From assembly GCF_000275725.1 (NCBI RefSeq), contig NZ_AJTS01000015.1, forward strand, positions 1 through 64,000: a DNA stretch of 64,000 nt, given 5' to 3'. The stretch is from Vreelandella stevensii S18214. GTDB lineage: Bacteria; Pseudomonadota; Gammaproteobacteria; Pseudomonadales; Halomonadaceae. Position numbers and translations under genes: made by a program. Positions 27,667 to 36,698 of the stretch are shown here, one piece after another. The notes below the pieces were generated by a model. The model did no database searches, had not been told where the DNA came from, and saw only the letters and a list, made by a program, of their open reading frames with translations. Each line of letters starts with the position of its first letter. The first letter of the stretch is position 1.

Positions 27667-28674
27667 ATGCACGCTGTATTGAATCGACGCCTGCTATGGG
27701 TAGGTGGCAAAGGGGGCGTTGGCAAGACCACCGTGGCGGCCTCGTTGGCCGTGCTGGCCGCCAGCCGAGGCAAACGGGTGCTGGTGGTCTCCACTGACCC
27801 TGCCCATAGCCTGGGCGATGTGTTCGACAGGCAGTTGGGCGATACGCCTCGCCGTCTGTTGCCCAACCTGGATGCCATGGAGATCGACCCCGACCGTGAA
27901 GTGGAAGCACACCTTGCCCGCGTCGTGGCCCAGATGCGGCGTTATGCAGCGCCAGAAATGATGCAGGAGCTGGAGCGGCAGATGCGCCTGACACGTCAGT
28001 CTCCCGGCACTCAGGAGGCCGCCTTGCTGGAGCGGTTGGCTCGTCTGATGGTGGACGATGAGGCCCCCTATGACGTGATCATTTTCGATACGGCGCCCAC
28101 GGGGCATACCCTAAGGCTATTGACTCTGCCCGAGGCCATGGCCGCGTGGACCGACGGGCTGCTGGCCCATAACCGCAAATCCGCCGAGTTGGGCAAGGTG
28201 TTGGAGCATCTGACCCCCAAGCGAGGCAGGGACGTGGCGACGCCCTTTGACGACCCCACCCAGGACCCGCTGGAAGACCTGGATGAACGCACCCGCGACG
28301 TGGCCAGCACGCTGATCGAGCGCCGCCGCCTGTTTCACCAGGCACGCCGGCGTATCGAGGATGAAAACGCGTGCAGCTTCTTGTTCGTCATGACCCCCGA
28401 GCGGCTACCGATCCTGGAAACCGATCGTGCGGTGAAAGCACTGGAGGAGGTGCATATCCCGGTGGCGGGGGTGCTCATCAATCGGGTGATTCCCGCAGAC
28501 GCCGACGGCGAGTTCCTGGCAGCCAGGCGGCAGCAGGAGGCCACTTATCTGGCGCGCATCGAACAACACTTTCGCCACCTGCCGCGCCCCGTGCTACCTT
28601 GGCTGCCGACAGATGTACAAGGTATTGAGGTGCTGGAGCAGTTGGCTACCCAGCTTGAACAGCAAGGATTTTGA
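27667..28674 (+). CDS. ArsA/Get3-like family ATPase
   Basis: A 335-residue single-domain P-loop ATPase of the deviant Walker A class: GGKGGVGKTTVAASLA at residues 13-28, switch I STDPAHSLGDVFD, switch II FDTAPTGHTLRLL. These three motifs define the ArsA/Get3 group. No arsB, arsC, arsD or arsR lies nearby and the arsenic-binding Cys triad is not evident (one cysteine in NACSFLF), so an arsenic pump role is unlikely. Pairing with cory-CC-star suggests handling or targeting of that protein or of CstA. Its stop overlaps the next start (TGATG). Confidence 0.88.
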   Translation: MHAVLNRRLLWVGGKGGVGKTTVAASLAVLAASRGKRVLVVSTDPAHSLGDVFDRQLGDTPRRLLPNLDAMEIDPDREVEAHLARVVAQMRRYAAPEMMQELERQMRLTRQSPGTQEAALLERLARLMVDDEAPYDVIIFDTAPTGHTLRLLTLPEAMAAWTDGLLAHNRKSAELGKVLEHLTPKRGRDVATPFDDPTQDPLEDLDERTRDVASTLIERRRLFHQARRRIEDENACSFLFVMTPERLPILETDRAVKALEEVHIPVAGVLINRVIPADADGEFLAARRQQEATYLARIEQHFRHLPRPVLPWLPTDVQGIEVLEQLATQLEQQGF

Positions 28675-29726
28675 TGCGGGTATTACTGCTTTCCGCCTAC
28701 GAGGCGGTCAGCCATCGTTACTGGGCAAACAGTTTGATGGCTGAGCTGACGGATGTGGAATGGACATTGCTGAGCTTGCCACCGCGCCATTTTGCCTGGC
28801 GCATACGCGGTAATCCGCTGAGCTGGTGGTTGAAGGAACACGCTACCCTCAGCCAGCGCTTCGATGTGGTGCTGGCCACCTCCATGGTGGACATGGCTAC
28901 GCTGGTCGGGCTGTTTCCGCACCTGGGCCAGGCCCGCAAGATCGTCTATTTCCACGAGAACCAGTTTGCCTACCCGGAGTCCAGCGAGCAGGTGCCCCAG
29001 GTCGAAGCCAAAATGGTCAATCTCTATGCGGCCCTGGCGGCGGATACCCTGGTATTCAACACCGCCTATAACCGCGACTCCTTTTTTACGGGCGTCAGGC
29101 AATTTCTGAAAAAAATGCCCGAGAATCTGCCGGCCGCCGCACCGCTGGAGCGGCTGAGGCGTTCGGCAAACGTGCTGCCGGTGCCCTTGCAGCCGCTGGC
29201 GCAGGGGCCCGACATTGCACCGCCACCTCGCCGCATCGTCTGGAACCACCGCTGGGAGTACGACAAGAACCCCGAGGACTTCTTTGCGGTGTTGTTCAGG
29301 CTGAGTGAGGAGGGTGTGCCTTTCGAGCTTGCTGTCATGGGCCAACGGTTTCGCGACGAGCCCGCCATCTTTGCCGAGGCGCAGGTGCGGCTGGCGCAGC
29401 ATCTCGTCTGCTGGGGGCCTCAGCCAGAGGAGCAGTACCAGGCGCTGTTGAACGGCGGCGGCATCGTCGTGTCGACCACCTGGCATGAGTTTCAGGGGCT
29501 GGCCATCATGGAGGCCGCCCAGCGTGGCGCGTGGCCACTGGTGCCGGACAGACTCTGCTTTCCGGAACTCTATCCTGATGCCTACCGGTACGATGGGACA
29601 CGGGAGGGGCTCTATCAGCGCCTTGCCGCGTGGCTACAAGGTACAGTGGCCGCCCCTGAGCGGCTGGATACGTCGCCCTGGGAGTGGCCCCAGTGGCGCG
29701 AGGCGTATCGTCAGTTGTTGGACTGA
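28674..29726 (+). CDS. DUF3524-type glycosyltransferase, related to tRNA-queuosine mannosyltransferase
   Basis: A 350-residue GT-B glycosyltransferase. The DUF3524 signature is at the N-terminus: LLLSAYEAVSHRYWAN, LATSMVDMATLVGLFPHL and VYFHENQFAYP. The C-terminal donor-binding part includes WNHRWEYDKNPEDFF and STTWHEFQGLAIMEA. The animal homologue GTDC1/QTMAN mannosylates queuosine in tRNA-Asp; the bacterial role is inferred from family only. The start is ATG 28674, one base inside the ArsA-like stop (an in-frame TTG at 28671 adds one residue), so translation of the two is coupled. Confidence 0.8.
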   Translation: MRVLLLSAYEAVSHRYWANSLMAELTDVEWTLLSLPPRHFAWRIRGNPLSWWLKEHATLSQRFDVVLATSMVDMATLVGLFPHLGQARKIVYFHENQFAYPESSEQVPQVEAKMVNLYAALAADTLVFNTAYNRDSFFTGVRQFLKKMPENLPAAAPLERLRRSANVLPVPLQPLAQGPDIAPPPRRIVWNHRWEYDKNPEDFFAVLFRLSEEGVPFELAVMGQRFRDEPAIFAEAQVRLAQHLVCWGPQPEEQYQALLNGGGIVVSTTWHEFQGLAIMEAAQRGAWPLVPDRLCFPELYPDAYRYDGTREGLYQRLAAWLQGTVAAPERLDTSPWEWPQWREAYRQLLD

Positions 29727-30826
29727 AGCAGGTCCAGGCGCCTGGTAGGCCAGTGCACCACGGCCGTGTGAGGTCGCATCTTGCTGGCCAGCTCAGGATG
29801 ACGCTGGCCGATCACCTGTGCGGCAAAGCGCGACAGGAACCGGGATTTCAGCTCTGCCCGCGCGCGATCGACGCCGCTGTGTTGATAAGGGGTCGAGGCC
29901 AGCAGCATGAAGCCATCGTCTGGAATGCGGCCATGGAGCATGTTGGCGGCGATGATATCCGCCGCCGTGCCAATGGGTTCTGCCAGGTCGGGTCCGTAGG
30001 GGCCGATGATCAGTGCGGTATTGGGCAGGTGAAGAAAATCGAAACCTCGGCCAATGCAAATGACCCACTCGCGGTGTTCGATATCCAGCGCCCGGGCGGT
30101 GCCATACAGGCTAGTGACATGGGCCAGGTTACCTTCCAGCAGCGGTAGCAGGTCACGGCGTATGTCGTCAGGCATATCCGGGCAGACGGCGGCGAGACGG
30201 ACGGCCAAGGCCTCTGCCGGTTGGCCTACCCAGTCGCGAATGTCCAGGACCGCTCCTGCCTTGCCATGAATCACCAGCGCGTCGCTATCCGTTTCAAAGC
30301 CACACACCAGCGGGTACACCTGCTGGTGGTCCTTGCCAAACAGACTGCCCGCCTGCTCGGCAATGCCGTATGCGTGAGCCCGGGCGGCCGCCGTATCACA
30401 GCCGAAGCCTGCGCAGCCCCGCTGTGGCTGCCCGGCGGAGTAGTGATAAGTAATGCACATCAAGGTGCCGCGCCCCTGCTGCGCTGCCGCCAGCACCGAA
30501 TCGGTGAGCAGCTCGCCCAGATAAGGCCAGCCCAGGTCGAAAATACCCCCCAGGTTGCGAAACGGCGTGATGATGCCCAGCGGGGTGCGGGTGGCATGGG
30601 GAAGGTGGATACGGCCATCCATGCACTTCATCACCAGCAGGGAGGTAGGGTGCTGCGCCAGATAGCGCTGCCGTGCCAGCCATGCGTCAGGACTGCAGAA
30701 GTGCTCTGCGTGCTGGCGGGAGAGAGCCAGCAGCGCATCGATTCGCTCGTGGATAGGGCGCTGGTGAAGCCGTAGGGCAGAGCGGCTGCTGGTACTTGAA
30801 ATGGCACTGTGGTCTGTGCTGGGCAT
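29711..30826 (-). CDS. Carboxysomal-type (CsoSCA-like) carbonic anhydrase homologue, orphan
   Basis: A 371-residue protein. The Cys-x-Asp-x-Arg triplet of beta-class carbonic anhydrases is in VMKCMDGRIH (C68, D70, R72), followed by His in CITYHYSAG (H128) and Cys in QRGCAGFGC (C138; C143 is an alternative). The wide His-to-Cys spacing is like CsoSCA and unlike ordinary beta enzymes (HxxC). No carboxysome or RuBisCO gene is present. The start is ATG 30826 (MPSTDHSAI) after GGGAG; a longer frame reaches 30949 but would overlap nth. It lies 28 bases after nth on the same strand and converges with the DUF3524 gene. Confidence 0.65.
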   Translation of the reverse strand: MPSTDHSAISSTSSRSALRLHQRPIHERIDALLALSRQHAEHFCSPDAWLARQRYLAQHPTSLLVMKCMDGRIHLPHATRTPLGIITPFRNLGGIFDLGWPYLGELLTDSVLAAAQQGRGTLMCITYHYSAGQPQRGCAGFGCDTAAARAHAYGIAEQAGSLFGKDHQQVYPLVCGFETDSDALVIHGKAGAVLDIRDWVGQPAEALAVRLAAVCPDMPDDIRRDLLPLLEGNLAHVTSLYGTARALDIEHREWVICIGRGFDFLHLPNTALIIGPYGPDLAEPIGTAADIIAANMLHGRIPDDGFMLLASTPYQHSGVDRARAELKSRFLSRFAAQVIGQRHPELASKMRPHTAVVHWPTRRLDLLQSNN

Positions 30827-30854
30827 AGGCAGCTCCCTGGGGCGGCCCAAACGT

Positions 30855-31493
30855 TCAGGCCAGCTCGGTTTTGTCTTTATAGTCGCAGAGATCCTCGATA
30901 ATACAGCTACCGCAGCGTGGCTTGCGAGCGATACAGGTATAGCGGCCATGCAGGATCAGCCAGTGATGGGCGTCCTGCTTGAAAGCCTTGGGCACATGGC
31001 GCAACAGCTTCTGCTCCACTTCGACCACGTCCTTGCCCTTGGCGATGCCCGTCCGGTTGGAGACTCGGAAGATATGCGTGTCCACGGCGATGGTGGGCTG
31101 CCCAAAGGCGGTATTGAGAATGACGTTGGCGGTCTTGCGCCCGACACCCGGCAAGGCTTCCAGCGCCTGGCGGGTTTGCGGCACGTTGCTGCCATGCTGG
31201 TTCACCAGAATATGGCAGGTCTTCATCAGGTTTTCAGCCTTGGTGTTGAACAGGCCGATGGTCTTGATGTACTCCTTGAGACCCTCGATGCCCAGTGCGA
31301 TGATCGCTTCGGGGGTGTTGGCCACCGGAAACAGTCGGTCGGTGGCTTTGTTGACGCCCACGTCGGTGGCCTGTGCCGAGAGCAGCACCGCAGCCAGCAG
31401 CTCGAAGGGGGTGCTCCAGTTCAGCTCGGTGGTGGGGTGCGGATTTTCCGCCTGCAGGCGGGCAAAAATCTCCTGTCGTTTCTGGGCATTCAT
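30855..31493 (-). CDS. nth: Endonuclease III
   Basis: A base-excision repair DNA glycosylase/AP lyase for oxidised pyrimidines; 212 residues. The helix-hairpin-helix and catalytic Lys/Asp are seen in LEALPGVGRKTANVILN and IAVDTHIFRVSNRTG. The C-terminal iron-sulfur cluster cysteines follow the Cx6Cx2Cx5C pattern (CIARKPRCGSCIIEDLC). It lies 15 bases after rnfE, the usual rnf-nth arrangement. Confidence 0.97.
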   Translation of the reverse strand: MNAQKRQEIFARLQAENPHPTTELNWSTPFELLAAVLLSAQATDVGVNKATDRLFPVANTPEAIIALGIEGLKEYIKTIGLFNTKAENLMKTCHILVNQHGSNVPQTRQALEALPGVGRKTANVILNTAFGQPTIAVDTHIFRVSNRTGIAKGKDVVEVEQKLLRHVPKAFKQDAHHWLILHGRYTCIARKPRCGSCIIEDLCDYKDKTELA

Positions 31494-31508
31494 GAACGTT
31501 TCTCCAGA

Positions 31509-32207
31509 CTATTTGATGATGCCAGTGACCCGGACGCGGCGTTCGCTGCGCTCGTGGGTAGGGGCGGGCTGTGCACGGCGCTGGCGCTGGTCGAGGACAT
31601 TCTTGAGCGCGATCAGCAGGCCCGCAACGAAAAAGGCCCCTGGCGGCAACATGAAAAACAGAAACTGATAGTCGTCCATCACCGTTATCTGCCACTCGGC
31701 GGCCCTGGGGCCCAGCAGCAGATGCATGTTATGGAACAGCGTCCCCTGGCCCAGCAGCTCTCTGATCGCTCCCAGCAAGACCAGCACCCAGCCGAACCCG
31801 AGCCCCATCATGAACCCGTCCAGAGCGGCAGGCAGCACCGGCTGGCGCGAGGCAAACGCATCGGCGCGTCCCAGGATGGCGCAGTTGGTCACGATCAAGG
31901 GGATGAAAATGCCCAGAGTTTGATAGAGCGAATAGGCAAAGGCAGCCATCAACAGCTCGGCGCAGGTCACGAAGGCGGCAATGATCATCACGAAGGCGGG
32001 TAGCCGCACCGCGCTGGGCACCTGATGGCGAATCAACGAGATGGTCGTACTCGCCCCGACCATGACCAGCAGGGTGGCCAGCGCCAGCCCCAGTGCGTTG
32101 ACCACGCTGGCGCTCACGGCCAGCAGCGGGCAGAGCCCCAGTAGTTGCACCAGGGCAGGGTTGTTGCGCCAGAGCCCTTCCTGGGTCAGCTGTTGCCATG
32201 GCGTCAT
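31509..32207 (-). CDS. rnfE: Electron transport complex subunit RnfE
   Basis: A 232-residue inner-membrane subunit of the Rnf/Rsx sodium- or proton-coupled NADH:ferredoxin oxidoreductase. It shows several membrane helices and the family segments [20 protein letters not shown] and [16 protein letters not shown]. The start overlaps the rnfG stop by four bases. The C-terminal tail ([18 protein letters not shown]) is a charged cytoplasmic extension. Confidence 0.95.
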   Translation of the reverse strand: MTPWQQLTQEGLWRNNPALVQLLGLCPLLAVSASVVNALGLALATLLVMVGASTTISLIRHQVPSAVRLPAFVMIIAAFVTCAELLMAAFAYSLYQTLGIFIPLIVTNCAILGRADAFASRQPVLPAALDGFMMGLGFGWVLVLLGAIRELLGQGTLFHNMHLLLGPRAAEWQITVMDDYQFLFFMLPPGAFFVAGLLIALKNVLDQRQRRAQPAPTHERSERRVRVTGIIK

Positions 32208-32839
32208 GTCTCGGGCTCCTCGATGGTGATAGGCAAGCGGACCTCATGGGCGTAGCGCAGGGCATCGTGAACGGCATCGATGACCGCGCTTGGGGTGATG
32301 GTGGCCCCGGTGAAACCATCGAACGCGCCGCCCTGTTGTCGCACCGCCCAGCTTTCGGGGGGCAGACTGTGGCGTGCCAGGCCATCGAAGCGAGTGATCC
32401 AGTCGCTGCGCTGGCGTTCGATGGCATCGCCTAGCCCTGGCGTTTCCTGGTGCCGAGTGACCCGAACGCCGCTGATACGGCCCTCATGGTCAATCCCCAC
32501 CAGCAGGTGAATGGCTCCGCTGTAGCCCTGGTGGGTGATCACCGGCAGGACGACGGCAGCTTCGTCTGCGTGGTGAACATACCAGCCGTGTGTGGGCGTG
32601 CGGTGGCCCAGCCGTTCGGGCTCCGGCAGCTCGAAGGTGTCTTCCAGCAGCGATGCCTGTGAGTCCGTGACCAACGAAGCTGGCAGCACTGCCTGCAGCT
32701 GGCGATATTGATAGGCCAACTGGTGCTGTTCGATGCGTTCGGCGGTCAACGTCCGAGTCAATGCCACGCTGCCTGCCGTTACCAGCGCAAAGGTGCCCAG
32801 CGCCAGCGCCCCACGCCACATGGCTTGATAGAGTGTCAT
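32204..32839 (-). CDS. rnfG: Electron transport complex subunit RnfG
   Basis: A 211-residue subunit with one N-terminal membrane helix and a periplasmic FMN-binding domain. The Thr that carries covalent FMN lies in [11 protein letters not shown] (consensus SGATxT). [19 protein letters not shown] is the usual conserved segment. It overlaps rnfD and rnfE by four bases each. Confidence 0.95.
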   Translation of the reverse strand: MTLYQAMWRGALALGTFALVTAGSVALTRTLTAERIEQHQLAYQYRQLQAVLPASLVTDSQASLLEDTFELPEPERLGHRTPTHGWYVHHADEAAVVLPVITHQGYSGAIHLLVGIDHEGRISGVRVTRHQETPGLGDAIERQRSDWITRFDGLARHSLPPESWAVRQQGGAFDGFTGATITPSAVIDAVHDALRYAHEVRLPITIEEPET

Positions 32840-33879
32840 GGGCGCCTCGTCGGGGGGCGGTGCCCTGTGGGACGACGCTCTGTGGGACGATGCCCTGTAG
32901 GAACAGGAGCGCTATAAAGATCCAGCAGCGGCACGCACAGGTTCATCAGCAGTACGGCAAAGGCGACGGCATCCGGATAGCCGCCGAAGGTGCGGATGAT
33001 CATGACCAACACCCCAATGCCGATGCCGAACAATAGCTTGCCGCGCCGACTGGTCGCCGCCGACACCGGGTCCGTGGCAATGAAGAAGGCACCAAACAGG
33101 GCAGCCCCCATGGTCAGATGAAACAGCGGAGAGGCGTAGTGGTCGCTGTCCAGGCCGTAGAGCAGTGCCGCTACCAGTGCCATGCTACCCAGCATGGCAA
33201 CCGGAATATGCCAACTGATCACTCGTTTGAACAACAGCAGTAACCCGCCTGCCAGCCACGCCAGCGCGATCATGCGCCAGGCCTGTACCGTGTCTTCCAG
33301 CGCAGCCGCCGCCCAGAACTCATCTGCCCCTGTCAGTCCTTTATGCTTGAAGGCATCCAATGGCGTGGCGCCACTCAGCGCGTCCAGCTCGGCAGCGGAG
33401 AGGGTGCCGCTGACCTGGGCCCAGAGTGTCGCCATCGAACCTGCCTGGTGCGGCACTGGCCACAGCGTCATGTAGGTTGGAAACGATACCAGCAGCAGGG
33501 CGTAACCCACCATGGCCGGATTGAAGGGGTTGTGCCCCAGCCCTCCATACAGCTGCTTGGCGACCACCACCGCGGCGATGGCCCCTACCGCCAGCAGCCA
33601 CCAGGGGCTACCGGGGGGCAGCGAGGCGCCCAGCAGAACGCCCGTCAGCAGGGCACTGCCGTCGGTCAAGGTAGCAACCACGCGGCGACGGCGCAGGGCG
33701 AGTATGGCGGCCTCTGCCAGCATGGCAACGCCGGCGGCCACTGCCACGTTGGTCAGCACCCCCAGCCCAAAATAGAAGGTCATGGCCAGTAGCCCCGGCA
33801 GGGTCGCCAAAATGACCCAGCGCATGATTGTTGCCGAGGAAGGGGCAAGGCCCAAGGTCGAGGCCTGGAGCATGCTCAT
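32836..33879 (-). CDS. rnfD: Electron transport complex subunit RnfD
   Basis: A 347-residue integral membrane subunit with about nine helices. Its covalent FMN site is the Thr in LSGATPLDAFK. The quinone/NqrB-type segments VAKQLYGGLGHNPFNPAMVGYA and FFIATDPVSAATSRRG are present (given here by position, about residues 113-134 and 261-276). The C-terminal tail is repetitive (GHRPTERRPTGHRPP), apparently from slipped short repeats. It overlaps rnfC and rnfG. Confidence 0.95.
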   Translation of the reverse strand: MSMLQASTLGLAPSSATIMRWVILATLPGLLAMTFYFGLGVLTNVAVAAGVAMLAEAAILALRRRRVVATLTDGSALLTGVLLGASLPPGSPWWLLAVGAIAAVVVAKQLYGGLGHNPFNPAMVGYALLLVSFPTYMTLWPVPHQAGSMATLWAQVSGTLSAAELDALSGATPLDAFKHKGLTGADEFWAAAALEDTVQAWRMIALAWLAGGLLLLFKRVISWHIPVAMLGSMALVAALLYGLDSDHYASPLFHLTMGAALFGAFFIATDPVSAATSRRGKLLFGIGIGVLVMIIRTFGGYPDAVAFAVLLMNLCVPLLDLYSAPVPTGHRPTERRPTGHRPPTRRP

Positions 33880-35543
33880 GGTGTCGTGTGCTCCCGTTCG
33901 CGGGCTCTGGCATCGGCCAGTCGGGCGTCCGCGGCGAGCAGGTTTTCCTGGGCAGTGGCCAGCTGCATCTCCAGATCCTCCTGAGATTGTTGAGGGTCTT
34001 CTGCCACGGCGCGGGCCAGCGCCTTCTCGGCTTTTTTGACCGCCGCCCTGGCCGCGGTCTGTGCGATACGCAAGCTGCGCAGGTCAACGGCTGGCAGCTC
34101 TGCGGTGCGGGGCTCGGCACCCGATGACGACGGCTGACGCTGCTGGGCAAGCCGCGCCTGGCGGCGAGCCTGCTTCTCCGCCTCTTCCCTGGCCAGCCTG
34201 GCCTGGCGGAACTCGAAGCGGTGGCGCGCGTGCTCTGCCTTGGCGGTTTCGATGCGTTTCAAACGGATCCGTTGCTTGGCCGTGCGGTATTCCGCCACCA
34301 GCGGGATATGGCTGGGGCATACGAAACTGCAGGCGCCGCATTCGATGCAGTCGAACAGGTGCTGTTTTTCCAGGGCCGCGTCATGGCCACTTTGCGCGTG
34401 CCAATGCAGCTGCTGGGGCAGCAGCTGCACCGGGCAGACGGTTTCGCAGGCACCGCAGCGAATACAGGGGGAAGCGTCTGGCGCCGGGGGCAGTTCCTGG
34501 CGCGTGGCGGCAATCAGGCAGTTGGTGGTTTTGAGGACCGGAACGTCCAGCGATGCCAGCGATTTCCCCATCATGGGCCCACCCACCACCACTTGATGCA
34601 GGGCATCCGGCGCCAGCCCCGCCTGCTCAAGCAGACCCTCTATCGGGGTGCCCAGACGTACCCAGTAGTTGCCTGGCCGTTCGATGGCCTCGCCTGTCAG
34701 GGTGACGATGCGCTCGACCAGCGGTGTGCCCTCACAGATGGCCTGCTGTGCCGCCAGAAGCGTCCCCGGGTTGTGACACAGAACGCCCACATCCGCTGGC
34801 AGGCCGCCGCTGGGCACGTCTCTGCCCAGCAGCTTTTTGATCAGCTGTCGCTCGCCCCCGCTGGGGTAGCGGGTTTCGATCACCTCGAGCGTCACCGGAA
34901 GCGGCGATGGCACCTGGGGCAGCGCCGCCTGCAGGGCTTGCCGTGCCTCGGGCTTGTTATCCTCGATACCCACGACGATACGCGACGCGGCACACAGGGT
35001 GGCCAAAATTGCTGCGCCTTCCAGCACCTGGGCGGCATAGTGGCGCAGCGTCATGTCGTCGGCGGTGATGTAGGGTTCGCACTCGGCAGCATTGACCACC
35101 AGCGTATCGATGGGGTGCTGCAGGCTGACCTGTGCTTTGACGTGAGTCGGAAAGCCGGCCCCACCCAGCCCTGCCAGGCCGCTGTCGTCCAGGCGCGCCA
35201 CCAGCGCTGAAGGCTCCGCCCGCCGCCAGTCGAGCGGGGCCAGCCGCTGCCACTCATCGTCGCCGTCGCCTACGATCGTCACCGACTGAGGGCTGACCTC
35301 ACGCACGGTGCCGCTCAGGCTGGCATGCACATTGGCCGATATCAGCCCACCTTTGCGGGCCACCACAGTGCCCACCTTCACGCGCTCGCCTGCGGCCACG
35401 CAGGGCAGGGCGGGTTTGCCGACATGCTGATCGAGGGGCAACACCACTTGCGCAGGCAGCGAGGCCGCCCTCAGCGGCGCGGTGAGTGAGCGCTGCTTGC
35501 GCTCGGGCGGATAAATACCGCCGGGAAAATCATGACGGGACAT
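33876..35543 (-). CDS. rnfC: Electron transport complex subunit RnfC
   Basis: The NADH-dehydrogenase-like peripheral subunit, 555 residues (shorter C-terminal tail than in E. coli RsxC). Visible parts are the N-terminal [19 protein letters not shown] barrel, the FMN/NADH-binding [28 protein letters not shown], and two ferredoxin-type clusters [12 protein letters not shown] and [12 protein letters not shown]. The tail after residue 440 is a highly charged, Ala-rich coiled coil. It overlaps rnfB by 14 bases and rnfD by four. Confidence 0.95.
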   Translation of the reverse strand: MSRHDFPGGIYPPERKQRSLTAPLRAASLPAQVVLPLDQHVGKPALPCVAAGERVKVGTVVARKGGLISANVHASLSGTVREVSPQSVTIVGDGDDEWQRLAPLDWRRAEPSALVARLDDSGLAGLGGAGFPTHVKAQVSLQHPIDTLVVNAAECEPYITADDMTLRHYAAQVLEGAAILATLCAASRIVVGIEDNKPEARQALQAALPQVPSPLPVTLEVIETRYPSGGERQLIKKLLGRDVPSGGLPADVGVLCHNPGTLLAAQQAICEGTPLVERIVTLTGEAIERPGNYWVRLGTPIEGLLEQAGLAPDALHQVVVGGPMMGKSLASLDVPVLKTTNCLIAATRQELPPAPDASPCIRCGACETVCPVQLLPQQLHWHAQSGHDAALEKQHLFDCIECGACSFVCPSHIPLVAEYRTAKQRIRLKRIETAKAEHARHRFEFRQARLAREEAEKQARRQARLAQQRQPSSSGAEPRTAELPAVDLRSLRIAQTAARAAVKKAEKALARAVAEDPQQSQEDLEMQLATAQENLLAADARLADARAREREHTTP

Positions 35544-36114
35544 GAGCGCTCCCTGGCGTTGCGCGGTCGCTGATAATGGGCTCCCACTGACTCAACGGCT
35601 TGCGCCGTGGCAGCATGTCGATGCAGTCCACCGGGCAAGGAGCGACACATAAATCGCAGCCGGTACATTCGTCTTCGATGACCGTGTGCATCTGTTTGGC
35701 CGCGCCGATGATGGCATCCACCGGGCAGGCCTGAATGCATTTGGTGCAGCCAATGCACTCGGCTTCGCGGATGAAGGCCACGCGATCTTCGCTGGGGGCT
35801 TCGCCATCCAGGGGCGCTGGCTCGCGGCCCAGCAGCTCGGCCAGGGCCACTACCGTGGCGTCACCGCCTGGCGGGCACTTGTTGATGGCGTCGCCCTGAT
35901 TGATCGCTTCGGCGTAGGGGCGGCAGCCGGGGTAGCCGCACTGGCCACACTGGGTTTGTGGCAGCAGCGCATCGATCTGCTCCACCAGGGGATTTTCATC
36001 CCCCTTGAAGCGCGCGCTGGCCAAACCCAGCAGCGCCCCGAGCAGCAGGCCCAGAGTGGTCAATGCGCCCACGGCGCTGGCGACCCCCCACCATGACAAT
36101 GATTCGCCCATCAC
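35530..36114 (-). CDS. rnfB: Electron transport complex subunit RnfB
   Basis: A 194-residue ferredoxin-like subunit anchored by one N-terminal helix. It has the Fe-S motif [18 protein letters not shown] and two [4Fe-4S] ferredoxin motifs, [16 protein letters not shown] and [16 protein letters not shown]. It overlaps rnfA by four bases. Confidence 0.96.
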   Translation of the reverse strand: MMGESLSWWGVASAVGALTTLGLLLGALLGLASARFKGDENPLVEQIDALLPQTQCGQCGYPGCRPYAEAINQGDAINKCPPGGDATVVALAELLGREPAPLDGEAPSEDRVAFIREAECIGCTKCIQACPVDAIIGAAKQMHTVIEDECTGCDLCVAPCPVDCIDMLPRRKPLSQWEPIISDRATPGSAHVPS

Positions 36115-36698
36115 GATGCCCCCTGCACCAGGCCGGAAAAGCCCAGAAACGCCAGCGACATCAGGCTGGCGGTCACCATGGCAATGGCGGCGCCCTGGAA
36201 CGGCTTTGGTATATCGGCACCGGCCAGCCGTTCACGCATGGCGGCGAACAGCACCAGCACCAGCGAGAAACCTGCTGCCGCGCCCAGGCCATAGAGGGTG
36301 GTGTGGAAGAAGCTCAGTTCGCGGTTGAGCGACAGCAGCGCCACCCCGAGCACGGCGCAGTTGGTGGTGATCAGGGGCAGGAAAATACCCAGCACTTGAT
36401 GCAGCAACGGGCTCAGCTGACGCACCATGATCTCGGTGAACTGTACGACGGCAGCAATGACCACGATAAAACTGATCGTTCGCAGGTAGGTAATGTCCAG
36501 CGGTACCAGCAGGCCGTGGTACACCACGTAGCTGGCCGCCGAGGCCAGGGTAAGCACGAAGGTGGTGGCCAGAGACATGCCCATGGCCGACTCCAGCTTG
36601 TTGGAGACACCCATGAAAGGGCATAAGCCAAGAAACTGGACCAACACGAAATTATTGACCAGCGCGGTGCTGATCAGAATGACAAACAGTTCGTTCAT
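36111..36698 (-). CDS. rnfA: Electron transport complex subunit RnfA
   Basis: A 195-residue integral membrane subunit with six helices, beginning [20 protein letters not shown] and containing [14 protein letters not shown] and [12 protein letters not shown], the paired sites for a membrane Fe-S centre. The start codon (36696-36698) overlaps the TGA stop of the upstream diguanylate cyclase as ATGA, so the Rnf operon is translationally coupled to that gene. Confidence 0.96.
   Translation of the reverse strand: MNELFVILISTALVNNFVLVQFLGLCPFMGVSNKLESAMGMSLATTFVLTLASAASYVVYHGLLVPLDITYLRTISFIVVIAAVVQFTEIMVRQLSPLLHQVLGIFLPLITTNCAVLGVALLSLNRELSFFHTTLYGLGAAAGFSLVLVLFAAMRERLAGADIPKPFQGAAIAMVTASLMSLAFLGFSGLVQGAS

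Noticed and set aside
27667-28674. Arsenic efflux ATPase
   Set aside because: The ArsA-like gene has no ars neighbours and no Cys triad; a Get3-like or cory-CC-star related role fits better.
29711-30826. Carboxysome locus
   Set aside because: No RuBisCO, shell or cso genes are in the window; only the anhydrase-like protein is present.
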